This document shows positions 32,895 to 41,796 of a DNA stretch of 64,000 bases, in pieces. The notes beneath the pieces are model-generated. The model was given only the letters and a program-made list of their open reading frames with translations. It was not told where the DNA came from and searched no databases. The stretch's first letter is position 1. Each line of letters begins with the position of its first letter. The translations under genes were made by a program, and so were the position numbers. The stretch comes from Bryobacterales bacterium (GTDB taxonomy: Bacteria; Acidobacteriota; Terriglobia; Bryobacterales; Bryobacteraceae): NCBI GenBank assembly GCA_016713735.1, contig JADJOP010000032.1, forward strand, positions 62,001 to 126,000, read 5' to 3'.

Positions 32895-33532
32895 CGCTTC
32901 ATGATCAGCGGGGGGCCGACGCAGAGGGTATCGCGGGGCGCCTCAACGATGACTGGCGCGGGTCGGGATTCCACGGGTCCGAGAACAAGCGCGCCATGGT
33001 CCCTCCAGCGTTCTTTGGCGGCTGCGGGAGCATCGCCGGGTTTGGGGCGGACGTAGGGGCCGAAATTCAGAGTGAGTCGGAGCGAATAAGGGCCCGAGGG
33101 CACACGCCGGGTAGCGGGCTCATGGCTGCGCGGGGCAAGGGAGAAGATGAGCGTATTGCCGCCATGGTGGATCGCCTCGCCTGGCCGCAGCGTGGCGAAG
33201 TACTCCGGGCTGGGAGCAGCAGACGTGTAGAGGCTAGGCGGTGATTCGTCGTACTTGGTCAACTCGTATTCACTGCGGTAAGCCCGCCCGTGTTCGGGTG
33301 TGAGACGCTTCGCCGCGAGCCTGGTGATTTTGGGAACAAGCAGAGGGTCGGGGCCTTCGTTGGTGAGTTCCGTGCGGGTCTGGAGCCTGAGCACGAAGCG
33401 GCCGTCCTTTTGCCGGCAGTACTCGGCCTTGACGATCACTGGCTGGATCGACAGCGCGGCGGTCTGGGGTTGTGCGGGCCATACTGGCGCGATCAAGCAG
33501 ACGAGGGCAGCGCATGGCACGCGCGACGGCAC
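32891..33532 (-). CDS. Secreted protein of unknown function
   Basis: 213 residues from a GTG at 33532, which gives a signal peptide (VPCAALVCLIAPVWPAQ). An in-frame start 30 codons earlier adds an implausible Arg/Pro-rich leader. The mature part is beta-rich with long polar loops (VIVKAEYCRQKDGRFVLRLQTRTELTNEGPDPLLVPKI; SPEYFATLRPGEAIHHGGNTLIF; RVPSGPYSLRLTLNFG). It resembles an Ig-like protein in which a 'LTNxGxxPLLVP' strand pair is followed by a 'GPYxLRLxL' strand. No family named. Convergent with the preceding gene, the two stops sharing CTAG. Confidence 0.65.
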   Translation of the reverse strand: MPSRVPCAALVCLIAPVWPAQPQTAALSIQPVIVKAEYCRQKDGRFVLRLQTRTELTNEGPDPLLVPKITRLAAKRLTPEHGRAYRSEYELTKYDESPPSLYTSAAPSPEYFATLRPGEAIHHGGNTLIFSLAPRSHEPATRRVPSGPYSLRLTLNFGPYVRPKPGDAPAAAKERWRDHGALVLGPVESRPAPVIVEAPRDTLCVGPPLIMKR

Positions 33533-33654
33533 GATCTCAGCATATCGCCGGCGCAGGGGGCTGGGAGAGGGGCGCCGCCAGTTCGGTCGGACGCGTTTCA
33601 CTCTGACGGTTGGACGTCGCACCTCGCGAGCCGCGGCTGACCGGCTTCCCTACC

Positions 33655-36600
33655 CTACTTCGCCGGCTTCTTATGCCGCACGACGCGCACCTTCTTCACC
33701 GGGGCGATCTGGTCGAGGTGGAAGCAGGAATCCATGATGTCCTTGTGTTCCTGCTGGTGGCGTTTGTAGGAGCCGGTGGCGGGGCTGGCGGCTTCGGGGC
33801 GGCCGATGTAGCGCAGCTTGCGGCGTGAGGCGTCGAGCATGGGCTGCGTGGGGGTACGGATGAAGCGCCAGGCGCCCATGTTGCGCGGCTCGTCCTGGAC
33901 CCAGACGATGTCGCAGGTGGGCGAGTAGCGCATGAGCTGGTCCTGCAGCTCCTGCTTGGGGAACGGGTAATACTGTTCGAGGCGGAGGATCGCGACGTGC
34001 CAGGCTTCGCGCTCTTCGCGTTCGGCGATGAGGTCGTAGTAGATGCGGCCGGCGCAGATGAGGACGCGCGAGACCTTGTCGGGGGTGACGCGGGGGTCGG
34101 TTTCGCCGATGAGGGGGCGGAAGCCGCCGGTGGCGAGATCCTCGATCTTGTTGACCACGCGCGGGTGGCGGAGCAGGCTCTTGGGCGTGAAAATGACGAG
34201 CGGCTTGCGCAGGCCGCGGCGGTCGTGGCCGCCATACATCTGGCGGCGCAGGACGTGGAAGTATTGCGCTGGTGTGGTGCAGTTGACCACGGACATATTG
34301 TTTTCGGCGCAGAGAATGAGGAAGCGCTCAATGCGGGCGCTGGAGTGTTCCGGACCCTGGCCTTCATAGCCATGCGGCAGCAGCAGAACGAGGCCGGAGG
34401 GCTGGCCCCACTTCACCTCGGCGCAGGTGATGAACTGGTCGACCATGATCTGGGCGCCGTTAACGAAGTCGCCAAACTGGGCTTCCCAGAGCACAAGGGT
34501 GAGCGGATCGCCCACCGAGTAGCCGAACTCGAAGCCCATGACGGCGAATTCGCTGAGTGAGGAGTCCCACACCTCGAAGCGGGCCTGGTGGGGGTCGAGG
34601 TGCTGCATGGGGATGTGGCAGCTGCCGTCCTCGTAGTCGTAGAGCTCGAGGTGGCGCTGGGAAAAGGTGCCGCGCGAGGAGTCCTGGCCGGAGAGGCGGA
34701 CGGGGGTGCCTTCGAGGACGAGGGTGCCAAAGGCGAGGGCCTCGGCGAGTGCCCAGTCGATGGAGCCGCCGCGGAGGGCTTCCTTGCGCTTTTCGAGGAA
34801 GCCGCGCAGCTTGGGGTGGAGGTGGAAGTCGGCGGGAATCGTGGTGAGGCCGTCGACGACCTTTTCGAGCAGGGCGCGGTCAGCGGCCGTACGCGGGCAG
34901 AAGGTGGGCAGGTGTTCGGTGTCGACAACGCCGAGTTCCTGGACCTCGAAGCGGACAGCGTTCTGCTTGGCCTCTTCGAAGCCTTCCTCCAAGCGGGCGC
35001 TGATGCGCTTGCGGAGCTTGTCCACCTGGTCGAGGCTGACGATCTTCTCCCGCTCGAGGCGCTGGGCGTAGAGCGTGCCGACGGGGGCGTGGTCCTTGAT
35101 CTTCCGGTAGAGCAGGGGTTGCGTGTAGCTCGGATCGTCGGTCTCGTTGTGCCCGTGGCGGCGGTAGCAGATCATGTCGAGGACGACGTCCTTGCCGAAC
35201 TGCTGGCGGAAGTCGAAGGCGATCTGGAGGGCGCGGATGGCGGCTTCGGGGTCGTCGCCGTTGACGTGGAAGATGGGGGCCTGGACGGTGCGGGCGACGT
35301 CGGTGCAATAGGGCGTGGAGCGCGACTCGTCGGGGCGGGTGGTGAAGCCGATCTGGTTGTTGATGATCAGGTGGATCGTGCCGCCCGTGGTGTAGCCGGT
35401 GAGCTGCGAGAGGTTGAGCGTTTCGGTGACGACGCCCTGGCCGGCGAAAGCGGCGTCGCCGTGAATGAGCACGGGGATGACGCGCTTGCGGGCGGTGTCG
35501 CCGAGACGGTCCTGCTTGGGGCGGACGATGCCTTCGACGACGGGGTCGACGGCTTCCAGATGGGACGGGTTGGGCGCGACGCTGACGATGACCTCTTTGC
35601 CGGCGACGGCGCGGTGAATGCCGGTGGCGCCGAGGTGATACTTCACATCGCCTGAGCCCTGGGCCGAGTTGGGGTCGGGGTTGCCTTCGAACTCGGAGAA
35701 GATCTGGCTGAGCGGTTTGCCGACGGTATTGGCGAGGATGTTGAGGCGGCCGCGGTGGGCCATGCCGATGACGACCTCGTGGACGTTCTGTTCACCGCAA
35801 CGCTCGAGCAGTTCATCGAGGATGGCGATGGCGGTTTCGGCGCCTTCGAGCGAGAAGCGCTTTTGGCCCAGGAAGCGGGTTTGGAGGAAGTTCTCGAAGA
35901 GCTCGCCGTAGAGGATGCGTTGGAGAATGCGGATGCGCTGTTCGGCGCCGAGCGGCCAGGAGTTGGCGAGCGGCTCCATGCGTTGCTGGAGCCAGCTCTT
36001 CTGCTCCGGCGTTTGGATGTTCATGTACTCGCAGCCGATTTTGCCGCAGTAGGTTTGGCGCAGGGTTTCCAGGATTTCGCGCAGGGTGGCGATGGGCTTG
36101 GGGGCGGCATCGCCGGTGAGGGCGCCGAGGGAGCCGGTGAGGAATTCGCGGTCGAGGTCCCAGATGGTGAGGCCGTAGGTGGCCGGGTCAAGTTCGGGGT
36201 GGTAGCCGGGCTCCTTGCCGAGGGGGTCGAGATCGGCGATGAGGTGGCCGCGGACGCGGTAGGCGTTGATGAGCTGCAGCACAGCCGCTTCCTTGGCGAT
36301 TTCGCGGTGGCGGGAGCTCGTGCCGGAGGCGCCGGGGATGGCGAGTTGGCGGTCGGCCTCCCATTCGAGCGGGTGGTGGGGGAGGCGGAGGCTGAGGAAG
36401 ATCTCTTCGTAGAAGTCGCCGGCGCCGTTGAGCAGCTCTTGCAGCCTGGCCAGGAACATGCCGGATTCGGCGCCCTGGATGACGCGATGGTCATAGGTGC
36501 AGGTGATGGTCATGGTGGCGCTGAGGCCGATGGTGGCGCGCATTTCGGGCGACACGCCCTGGTACTCGGCGGGGTAGCCGATGGCGCCGGCGGCGATGAT

Positions 36601-37437
36601 GCAGCCCTGGCCGGGCATGAGGCGGGGGACCGAGCCGGAGGTGCCGACCGTGCCGGGGTTGGTGAGGGAGAGGGTGGTGCCGTGGAAGTCGTCGACGGTG
36701 AGCTTGTTCTTGCGGGCGCGGGCGACGAGGTCTTCAAAGGCATCGAGGTATTGGGCGAAAGTCATTTCGCCGGCGTTCTTGATGCTGGGGACGACGAGGG
36801 AGCGGTTGCCGCCCTGGCCGGCGACATCGACGGCGATGCCGAGGTTGACCTTTTGGTTGATGACGCGGAAGGAATCGCCGTCGCCTTCGAGGAAGGCGTC
36901 GTTGAGTTGGGGGAAGGCCTTGAGCGATTTGAGGATGGCGAAGCCGATGATCTGCGAGAAGCTGATTTTGGATTTGCCGGTGAGGGCGCGGTGCTGGTTG
37001 ATGATGCGGCGGTTTTCGTCCATCACCTTGACGGGGATGACGCGCTGCGAGGTGGCGGTGGGGACGGCGAGGCTGAGCTCCATGTTGGCGGCGATGCGGG
37101 CGGCGGCGCCGCGGAGGGGGACGAGTTGCTGGGAGGGGCCGACCTGGGGGGTGGCTTTCGCGACGGAGCCAGCCGGGGCGGGGGCGGTTGCCGGGGCGGG
37201 GGCCTGGGCGGGGGCGGTTGCTGTGGGGGCCGAGGTTAGGGCGGCGGTGACAGCCGGGCTGGCAGCGGGCGGCTCGGCGGCGGCGGGAAGAGTGGCGCCA
37301 TTGGCGGGGCCGCCGTTGCTGTCGAACACGTCCTTCCAGCTTTCGTCGACCATGCGGTGGTCGTGGTGGTACTGTTGACGCAGTTCGTCTTCAAACCAAC
37401 TGTTTAGGTCGGGTACGGAGGGGGTCTTTTGAGACAT
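33655..37437 (-). CDS. kgd: Kgd-type multifunctional 2-oxoglutarate dehydrogenase (E1o with fused E2-like domain)
   Basis: 1260 residues. An N-terminal E1o docking segment (NSWFEDELRQQYHHD, VDESWKDVF) and an Ala/Pro linker (about 45-100) are followed by an acyltransferase E2 domain without a lipoyl domain (about 100-340; FHGTTLSLTNPGTVGTSGSVPRLM; CTYDHRVIQGAESGMFLARLQ). The large ThDP-dependent E1 domain comes next (VVIGMAHRGRLNILANTVGK; HGDAAFAGQGVVTETLNLS; RRHGHNETDDPSYTQP; VLWEAQFGDFVNGAQ; VQDEPRNMGAWRFI). This is the actinobacterial Kgd/OdhA arrangement, which works with E2 and E3 of the pyruvate dehydrogenase complex in the TCA cycle, or decarboxylates 2-oxoglutarate. No sucB or lpd lies beside it, which fits the fused design. 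Confidence 0.92.
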   Translation of the reverse strand: MSQKTPSVPDLNSWFEDELRQQYHHDHRMVDESWKDVFDSNGGPANGATLPAAAEPPAASPAVTAALTSAPTATAPAQAPAPATAPAPAGSVAKATPQVGPSQQLVPLRGAAARIAANMELSLAVPTATSQRVIPVKVMDENRRIINQHRALTGKSKISFSQIIGFAILKSLKAFPQLNDAFLEGDGDSFRVINQKVNLGIAVDVAGQGGNRSLVVPSIKNAGEMTFAQYLDAFEDLVARARKNKLTVDDFHGTTLSLTNPGTVGTSGSVPRLMPGQGCIIAAGAIGYPAEYQGVSPEMRATIGLSATMTITCTYDHRVIQGAESGMFLARLQELLNGAGDFYEEIFLSLRLPHHPLEWEADRQLAIPGASGTSSRHREIAKEAAVLQLINAYRVRGHLIADLDPLGKEPGYHPELDPATYGLTIWDLDREFLTGSLGALTGDAAPKPIATLREILETLRQTYCGKIGCEYMNIQTPEQKSWLQQRMEPLANSWPLGAEQRIRILQRILYGELFENFLQTRFLGQKRFSLEGAETAIAILDELLERCGEQNVHEVVIGMAHRGRLNILANTVGKPLSQIFSEFEGNPDPNSAQGSGDVKYHLGATGIHRAVAGKEVIVSVAPNPSHLEAVDPVVEGIVRPKQDRLGDTARKRVIPVLIHGDAAFAGQGVVTETLNLSQLTGYTTGGTIHLIINNQIGFTTRPDESRSTPYCTDVARTVQAPIFHVNGDDPEAAIRALQIAFDFRQQFGKDVVLDMICYRRHGHNETDDPSYTQPLLYRKIKDHAPVGTLYAQRLEREKIVSLDQVDKLRKRISARLEEGFEEAKQNAVRFEVQELGVVDTEHLPTFCPRTAADRALLEKVVDGLTTIPADFHLHPKLRGFLEKRKEALRGGSIDWALAEALAFGTLVLEGTPVRLSGQDSSRGTFSQRHLELYDYEDGSCHIPMQHLDPHQARFEVWDSSLSEFAVMGFEFGYSVGDPLTLVLWEAQFGDFVNGAQIMVDQFITCAEVKWGQPSGLVLLLPHGYEGQGPEHSSARIERFLILCAENNMSVVNCTTPAQYFHVLRRQMYGGHDRRGLRKPLVIFTPKSLLRHPRVVNKIEDLATGGFRPLIGETDPRVTPDKVSRVLICAGRIYYDLIAEREEREAWHVAILRLEQYYPFPKQELQDQLMRYSPTCDIVWVQDEPRNMGAWRFIRTPTQPMLDASRRKLRYIGRPEAASPATGSYKRHQQEHKDIMDSCFHLDQIAPVKKVRVVRHKKPAK

Positions 37438-37584
37438 GGGGGTGTGGAGACAGACGGGGAGACGGGCCCAGCCTCTCTCTTGTCATCATATCGCGTGAAG
37501 GCGGGCGCGGGTATAGGGGGGGAGACTGTGTTTCTGGGGGCATGGCAACCAACGGGGTGTGAATTTCGTCAGGGGGGTATGGGC

Positions 37585-39255
37585 ATGCGCCGGTTTGGGT
37601 TCGTTTTGTCACTTTTTGTTGGGTGCGTCTGGGCGCAGCCGGGGATGGGTCCGCGGCGAGGGAGAGAGGTTCCGCAGCAAGTCAGCGAAGGAACGGCGAA
37701 AGTGGAAGGATCGGTGGCGCACCGGCGGACGGGCGAACCGGTGGGCCGGGCGATGGTGTACCTGACGAGTTCGGACGGTTCGCAAGGGCTGAGTTTGATG
37801 GCGGGGGCGGATGGGAAGTTTGTGTTTGAGAAGGTAGCGCGTGGGGTGTACCGGGTGAGCGCGGAGCGGCGGGGATTCCTGCGAGGCGAGTATGGGGCAC
37901 GACGATATGGGCAGCGGGGCGGGCTGATCACTCTGACCGACGGTCAGGAAATGAAAGGTGCCGATGTAAAACTGGACCCGCAGTCGGTGATCGCGGGACA
38001 GATTCTGGATGACAATGGCGAGCCGATGCAGCATGTGCAGGTGGCGGCGTGGAAGCGGATTCCCGTGGCGGGCCGGCAGGGTGGGCCGGCAGGGAGCGAC
38101 GCGACGGACGACCTGGGGGAGTTCAGGATCTCCGGGTTGGGGCCGGGCAAATACTATTTGCAGGCGACGGTGTTCCGGCGGGGTATGGGGTTGGCGAGGA
38201 ACATGAAGCGGGTGGATGAGGAGGCTCCTGATTCATACGTGAGCACATACTTTCCAGGAACTACTGAGTTAAGTTCGGCGACGCCGGTCGAGTTGGGTGT
38301 GGGGCAGGAGTTCTTAGGGCTATCGATGCAGGTGAAGAAGATGAGGGTGTACCGGCTGACGGGGACGGTTTCGGGGGCCGAGATGCGGACGGTGCGGGTG
38401 ATGGCAGTTCCCAAGAACCGGGTGATGGTGGGAGGGGGCGGTTTCAGCGGGGGGGTAAGGGCTGATGGGGGGTTTGAACTGACGGGCTTGACGGCGGGTA
38501 CATACACGATCATGGCGATGCGCGGAGGCGGTCCTGGGGGGAGCCTGTCGGCGAAGACGCAGGTGGAGGTGGGGAACGCGGATGTGGAAGGAGTGCAATT
38601 GGTATTTGGGCCGACGTTCGCCGTGCAGGGGACGGTGAAGGTGGAGAGCGGGGAGAAGTTGGAGTTGGGGAACTTGCGGCTGCAATTGATGAATGAAGAA
38701 GCAAGCTTTGCTTCGCCGAGCGGGCGGGTGAATGCGGACGGGACGTTTTCGATTGAGGGAGTGGCGCCGGACCGCTACCGGCTGGCGGCGATCTACATGG
38801 GCGGGGGGTATTACGTGAAGTCGGCGACGATGGGCGGGCAGGATGTACGGGGGAAGGTGATCGACTTGACGTCGGGAGTGGCGGGGCGGATTGAGCTGGT
38901 TTTGGGAAATAAGCCGGCGTCGGTGTCGGGCACGGTGAGCAAGGCGACGCCGGAGTCGCTGCCGGGGATGGTGGTGTTGGTGGCCGAGGGTGCGGGGGTG
39001 GAGCAACTAGGATCGGGGCCGATGCCGGTGAACCGTTGTGAGGTGTCGGTGGATCAGAACGGGGCGTTTCATGTGGACGGTGTGCCGCCGGGGGAGTACC
39101 GGGTGTATGCGTTTGAGGAGTTTGACGCGAACGAAATGTACGATCGGGAGTACTTGAAGAAGGTGGAGGGGTCGAGCGAGAAGGTGAAGTTGGGGGAGGG
39201 GGAGACGAAGACGGTTTCGCTGAAGCAGATAGCGGGCGGAGAGGGGTTGCCGTAG
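37585..39255 (+). CDS. Large secreted protein with repeated carboxypeptidase-regulatory-like domains
   Basis: 556 residues. ATG at 37585 is preferred: AGGGGGG (37571-37577) is then 7 bases upstream; a second ATG at 37579 is too close to it. Signal peptide FGFVLSLFVGCVWAQ. The mature protein is a chain of beta-sandwich modules: AKVEGSVAHRRTGEPVGRAMVYLTSSDG, FVFEKVARGVYRVSAERRGFLRGEYGAR, VIAGQILDDNGEPMQHVQVAAWKR, GEFRISGLGPGKYYLQATV, GTFSIEGVAPDRYRLAAIYMGGGYYV and FHVDGVPPGEYRVYAFEEFDANE. Such proteins are common outer-surface proteins in Acidobacteria; role unknown. Divergent from kgd. Confidence 0.8.
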   Translation: MRRFGFVLSLFVGCVWAQPGMGPRRGREVPQQVSEGTAKVEGSVAHRRTGEPVGRAMVYLTSSDGSQGLSLMAGADGKFVFEKVARGVYRVSAERRGFLRGEYGARRYGQRGGLITLTDGQEMKGADVKLDPQSVIAGQILDDNGEPMQHVQVAAWKRIPVAGRQGGPAGSDATDDLGEFRISGLGPGKYYLQATVFRRGMGLARNMKRVDEEAPDSYVSTYFPGTTELSSATPVELGVGQEFLGLSMQVKKMRVYRLTGTVSGAEMRTVRVMAVPKNRVMVGGGGFSGGVRADGGFELTGLTAGTYTIMAMRGGGPGGSLSAKTQVEVGNADVEGVQLVFGPTFAVQGTVKVESGEKLELGNLRLQLMNEEASFASPSGRVNADGTFSIEGVAPDRYRLAAIYMGGGYYVKSATMGGQDVRGKVIDLTSGVAGRIELVLGNKPASVSGTVSKATPESLPGMVVLVAEGAGVEQLGSGPMPVNRCEVSVDQNGAFHVDGVPPGEYRVYAFEEFDANEMYDREYLKKVEGSSEKVKLGEGETKTVSLKQIAGGEGLP

Positions 39256-39309
39256 CGGCCGGAGTTGGAGAGTGACCACTCGCTTACGCTCGTGGCTCTG
39301 TTTCGGGCG

Positions 39310-39420
39310 TGAGGGGGGTGAGGGGGGGTGGGGTGGGGTGGGGTTGGGGGGGTTGGGTGAGGGTGGCGGCGGGACGAGCGGCGGCGGGCGGGGTTGGCGG
39401 GGGGGGGGGGGGGGGGGGGC
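39310..39420 (+). repeat. G-rich low-complexity tract with a run of 20 G
   Basis: Between convergent genes the plus strand is almost free of C and A. It has many GGGG blocks separated by T or A and ends in 20 uninterrupted G (39400-39419). This pattern could form stacked G-quadruplexes on the plus strand or in the transcript of the 37585 gene. The exact run length is suspect in any assembly. It begins about 55 bases after the stop at 39255. Confidence 0.6.
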
Positions 39421-39461
39421 GACGGGTAGTTTCGGCCTGTGCTGGGCGGGGCTGGCCCCTG

Positions 39462-40484
39462 TTAATTTTCCGCCAGGACGCTGATGAGGGCACCCCGGGC
39501 GGTGGCGGTGAGCGGGTCACCGGCCATGCGGATCTCGCTGATGGCGAGGGGGAACTCGGTGGCGGTGAGGGCGCGTTCGAAGCGGTCGCGGAAGCCGGTG
39601 GGCGTTGCCGTGCCGCCGCTCAAGACGATGGGGATGGGACGGGAGAGCTTGGGCATGCGGCGGGAGTTGGAGAAGGCCTCCTTCATGGCGGCGATGAGGG
39701 AGTTGATCATGTCGTCGTAGTAGACGCTGACGGCCTGGAGGAGTTTGTCGGAGAAGTTGCCGTTGAAGTGGAAGGCCTCCTCTTTGGTGAGGCGGACGCG
39801 GGTGGCGAGGTCGCCGGTGACGGCGGCGGTGGAGGAGTCGATGAAGTCGCCGGCCTTGGGGATGGAGAAGTTGATGGCGGGCATGGAGAGGTAGGCGAGG
39901 GAGACGTTGCAGAGGCCGCCGCCGCAGGAGATGCCGATGCCGGTGTAGTTGGTGTCTTCGAGTTCGGAGTAGATGACGGCGAGGCCTTCGGTGATGGCGC
40001 GGGTTTCAAAGCCCATGTCCTCAAGGAGGCCTTTGAGGGTGGCTTCGTGATAGGTGAGCCCTTCCTCAGTGACGGCGCCGCCGGAGAGGGGGACGGCTGG
40101 GACGCTATAGGCGATGCGGGGGCGGGTGTCGCCCTTGGGCACTTCGCCGACGAGGGTGGAGACGATTTTGCGGACGACGGCGAGGCCTTCGCGTTCGCCG
40201 GAGTTGAGGACGCCGAGGGTCATGGGGCGGCGGGCTTCGACATTGAGCAGGTCGGCAAAGCGGGGGGCTTCGTTGCCGTGGACGAGGATCTCCGCGCCAC
40301 GGCGTTCAAAGGGGATCTCCTCGCGCTTGAGGGCCTTTTCCGTCATCGGGGCGTAGGGGACGTTGACGAAGGCGTTGAGCTGGCTGTTGGTTTCGGTCTC
40401 CTCGCCGGAGCGGCGGGCGGCGACGATGCGGCTGGTGCCGACGTCGAGACCCAGCATCATGGACGTGGTGTTTTCCTTCTTCAT
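39462..40484 (-). CDS. Actin-like (ASKHA-fold) ATPase, family not identified
   Basis: 340 residues, no signal peptide. The three ATP-site signatures of the actin/hexokinase/Hsp70 fold are visible. Phosphate-1 is MLGLDVGTSRIVAARR (about 10-25), the connecting/phosphate-2 region is GIGISCGGGLCNVSLAYL (about 182-199), and the adenosine motif is IPIVLSGGTATPTGFRDRFE (about 288-307). Size matches MreB/ParM/MamK-type filaments rather than sugar kinases. It is not a clear MreB (no typical LRRPMRDGVI region) nor FtsA (no SHS2 insert pattern seen). Its ATG overlaps the stop of the upstream cell-wall amidase gene (ATGA), so the two are coupled. Role in organising wall cutting or cell shape is inference. 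Confidence 0.75.
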   Translation of the reverse strand: MKKENTTSMMLGLDVGTSRIVAARRSGEETETNSQLNAFVNVPYAPMTEKALKREEIPFERRGAEILVHGNEAPRFADLLNVEARRPMTLGVLNSGEREGLAVVRKIVSTLVGEVPKGDTRPRIAYSVPAVPLSGGAVTEEGLTYHEATLKGLLEDMGFETRAITEGLAVIYSELEDTNYTGIGISCGGGLCNVSLAYLSMPAINFSIPKAGDFIDSSTAAVTGDLATRVRLTKEEAFHFNGNFSDKLLQAVSVYYDDMINSLIAAMKEAFSNSRRMPKLSRPIPIVLSGGTATPTGFRDRFERALTATEFPLAISEIRMAGDPLTATARGALISVLAEN

Positions 40485-41637
40485 ATAGCTTTCTCCTTGC
40501 TCTCGCCGGAGGCCGGAAGTTCGGCCAACTGTTTGCGGTACTTCTCTTTGAGGCGCGCCCGGTAGGGCAACACACTCACTCCTTCGGCGCTCGCCGCCTG
40601 GCGAACGCGCTCTTCAGTGAGCAGCAGACCTTTCCACAGGCGTCCGCCGGTGGCGTTAACGAAGTCCTGGTCGTAGCCGAAGCCGAAGATTTCCAGGGCG
40701 GCGACCGGAAGCTGATAGTTATCGGGCAGTCCCAGTTCGAGGAACGGGAAGTTGGAGGCCCAGTCGGTGTGGTTGCCGATGCGGTGGTTGAGGGGGTTGA
40801 CGGAGACCTGAGCGTGGGTGACGCAGTTGACGGTGGAGATGCGGTAGCGGGCGCGGAGCATCTCAGTGAGGGCGCGGGCGGCGCGGATCTGGGCGGAGGT
40901 GACGGTATCGGAGGGCCGTCGCCGGACCGGGTGGCCGACTCGAAAGCGACGCCGAGGAACTCGTGGTTGAGGTTGATGTAGACCGAGGAGTCGTCGGCCC
41001 AGACGCTGCGGCCGGCGTGGCCGGCGGCGTCGGATTCGCGGACGATGCGGTGGACGCGGCCGAAGCGGTCAATCAAATAGTGATAGCTGCGTTCCTTGCG
41101 GAGGTAGTCAATGAGCCACTGGCCGACACGTTTGAGGCGGGCGGTGTGATCGGGATCGAACGGGGCGATGTGGCTTTCGGTGGTGTGGTAGATGATGCCG
41201 ATGGGGTCGGCGCGGAGTTCGGCCTGGGCGAGGGAGGGGCGCATCATGCGCCTCCAGGAGCGCGGCAGGTAAGCGACCGTGCCAGCGGTTTCCACGCGCA
41301 AACCGTTGGAATAGTTTTCAAACTGACCTTCACGAGAATCCACCAGCCAGACGTCGCTTTGCTGCGCGGCGGCCTGTTGGACGACCAGTTGGGCAGGCGG
41401 TGGGGGCGGGGCGACTTCGCGCAGGAGCAAACCGGGGTGACCGGGGATGAGCAGCGCCGCTCCGGCGGCCATGGAGGTGAGCACGAGCAGGAGCTTCGGG
41501 GCGCGGTCGGGGAGCGGCGGGAAGACAGTAGCGCGGCGGAGGTAGCGGAGACGCCGGACGGGATCGGCCAGACGCCGGGCGCGCCAATTGATCCACGGTT
41601 CGCGCAGGCGCAACAGCCACCGGCGGACGTGCTCCAT
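40481..41637 (-). pseudogene. N-acetylmuramoyl-L-alanine amidase (Amidase_2), membrane-anchored, one-base frameshift
   Basis: Two overlapping frames make one protein of about 385 residues. The first frame (from ATG at 41637) has a cytoplasmic Arg-rich start, a membrane helix (LLLVLTSMAAGAALLI), a Pro-rich linker and the first half of an Amidase_2 domain (IGIIYHTTESHIAPF with a zinc-type His; YHYLIDRFGRVHRIV; INLNHEFLGVAFE). Near 40,913-40,915 (a GGG run on the plus strand) the frame breaks, and the domain continues in another frame (TSAQIRAARALTEMLRARY; VNCVTHAQVS with the second His; IGNHTDWASNF with the Asp), ending at 40481. Adding one base in that run restores the frame. Coding constraint on both sides suggests a recent mutation or sequence error. 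It would cleave the peptide stem from peptidoglycan. Confidence 0.75.
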
Positions 41638-41796
41638 GACTCCCTTCCCGATGCCCGGCGGCGTTGCAGACACAGCCGGTATCTGTATGCGTCCTCATGA
41701 GTCCCTGTGGCGAGAGCGGTCAATTTCTCTCGATGGCCATGTGATCGGCCGCATAGGAGGAAAGCTTTAGTCCGCGACGGGAACGAGATGGGGTTC

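Noticed and set aside
35755..37239. A 494-codon plus-strand open frame opposite kgd
   Set aside because: Product is repetitive Gly/Asp/Glu/Val sequence; kgd on the other strand has all domain motifs.
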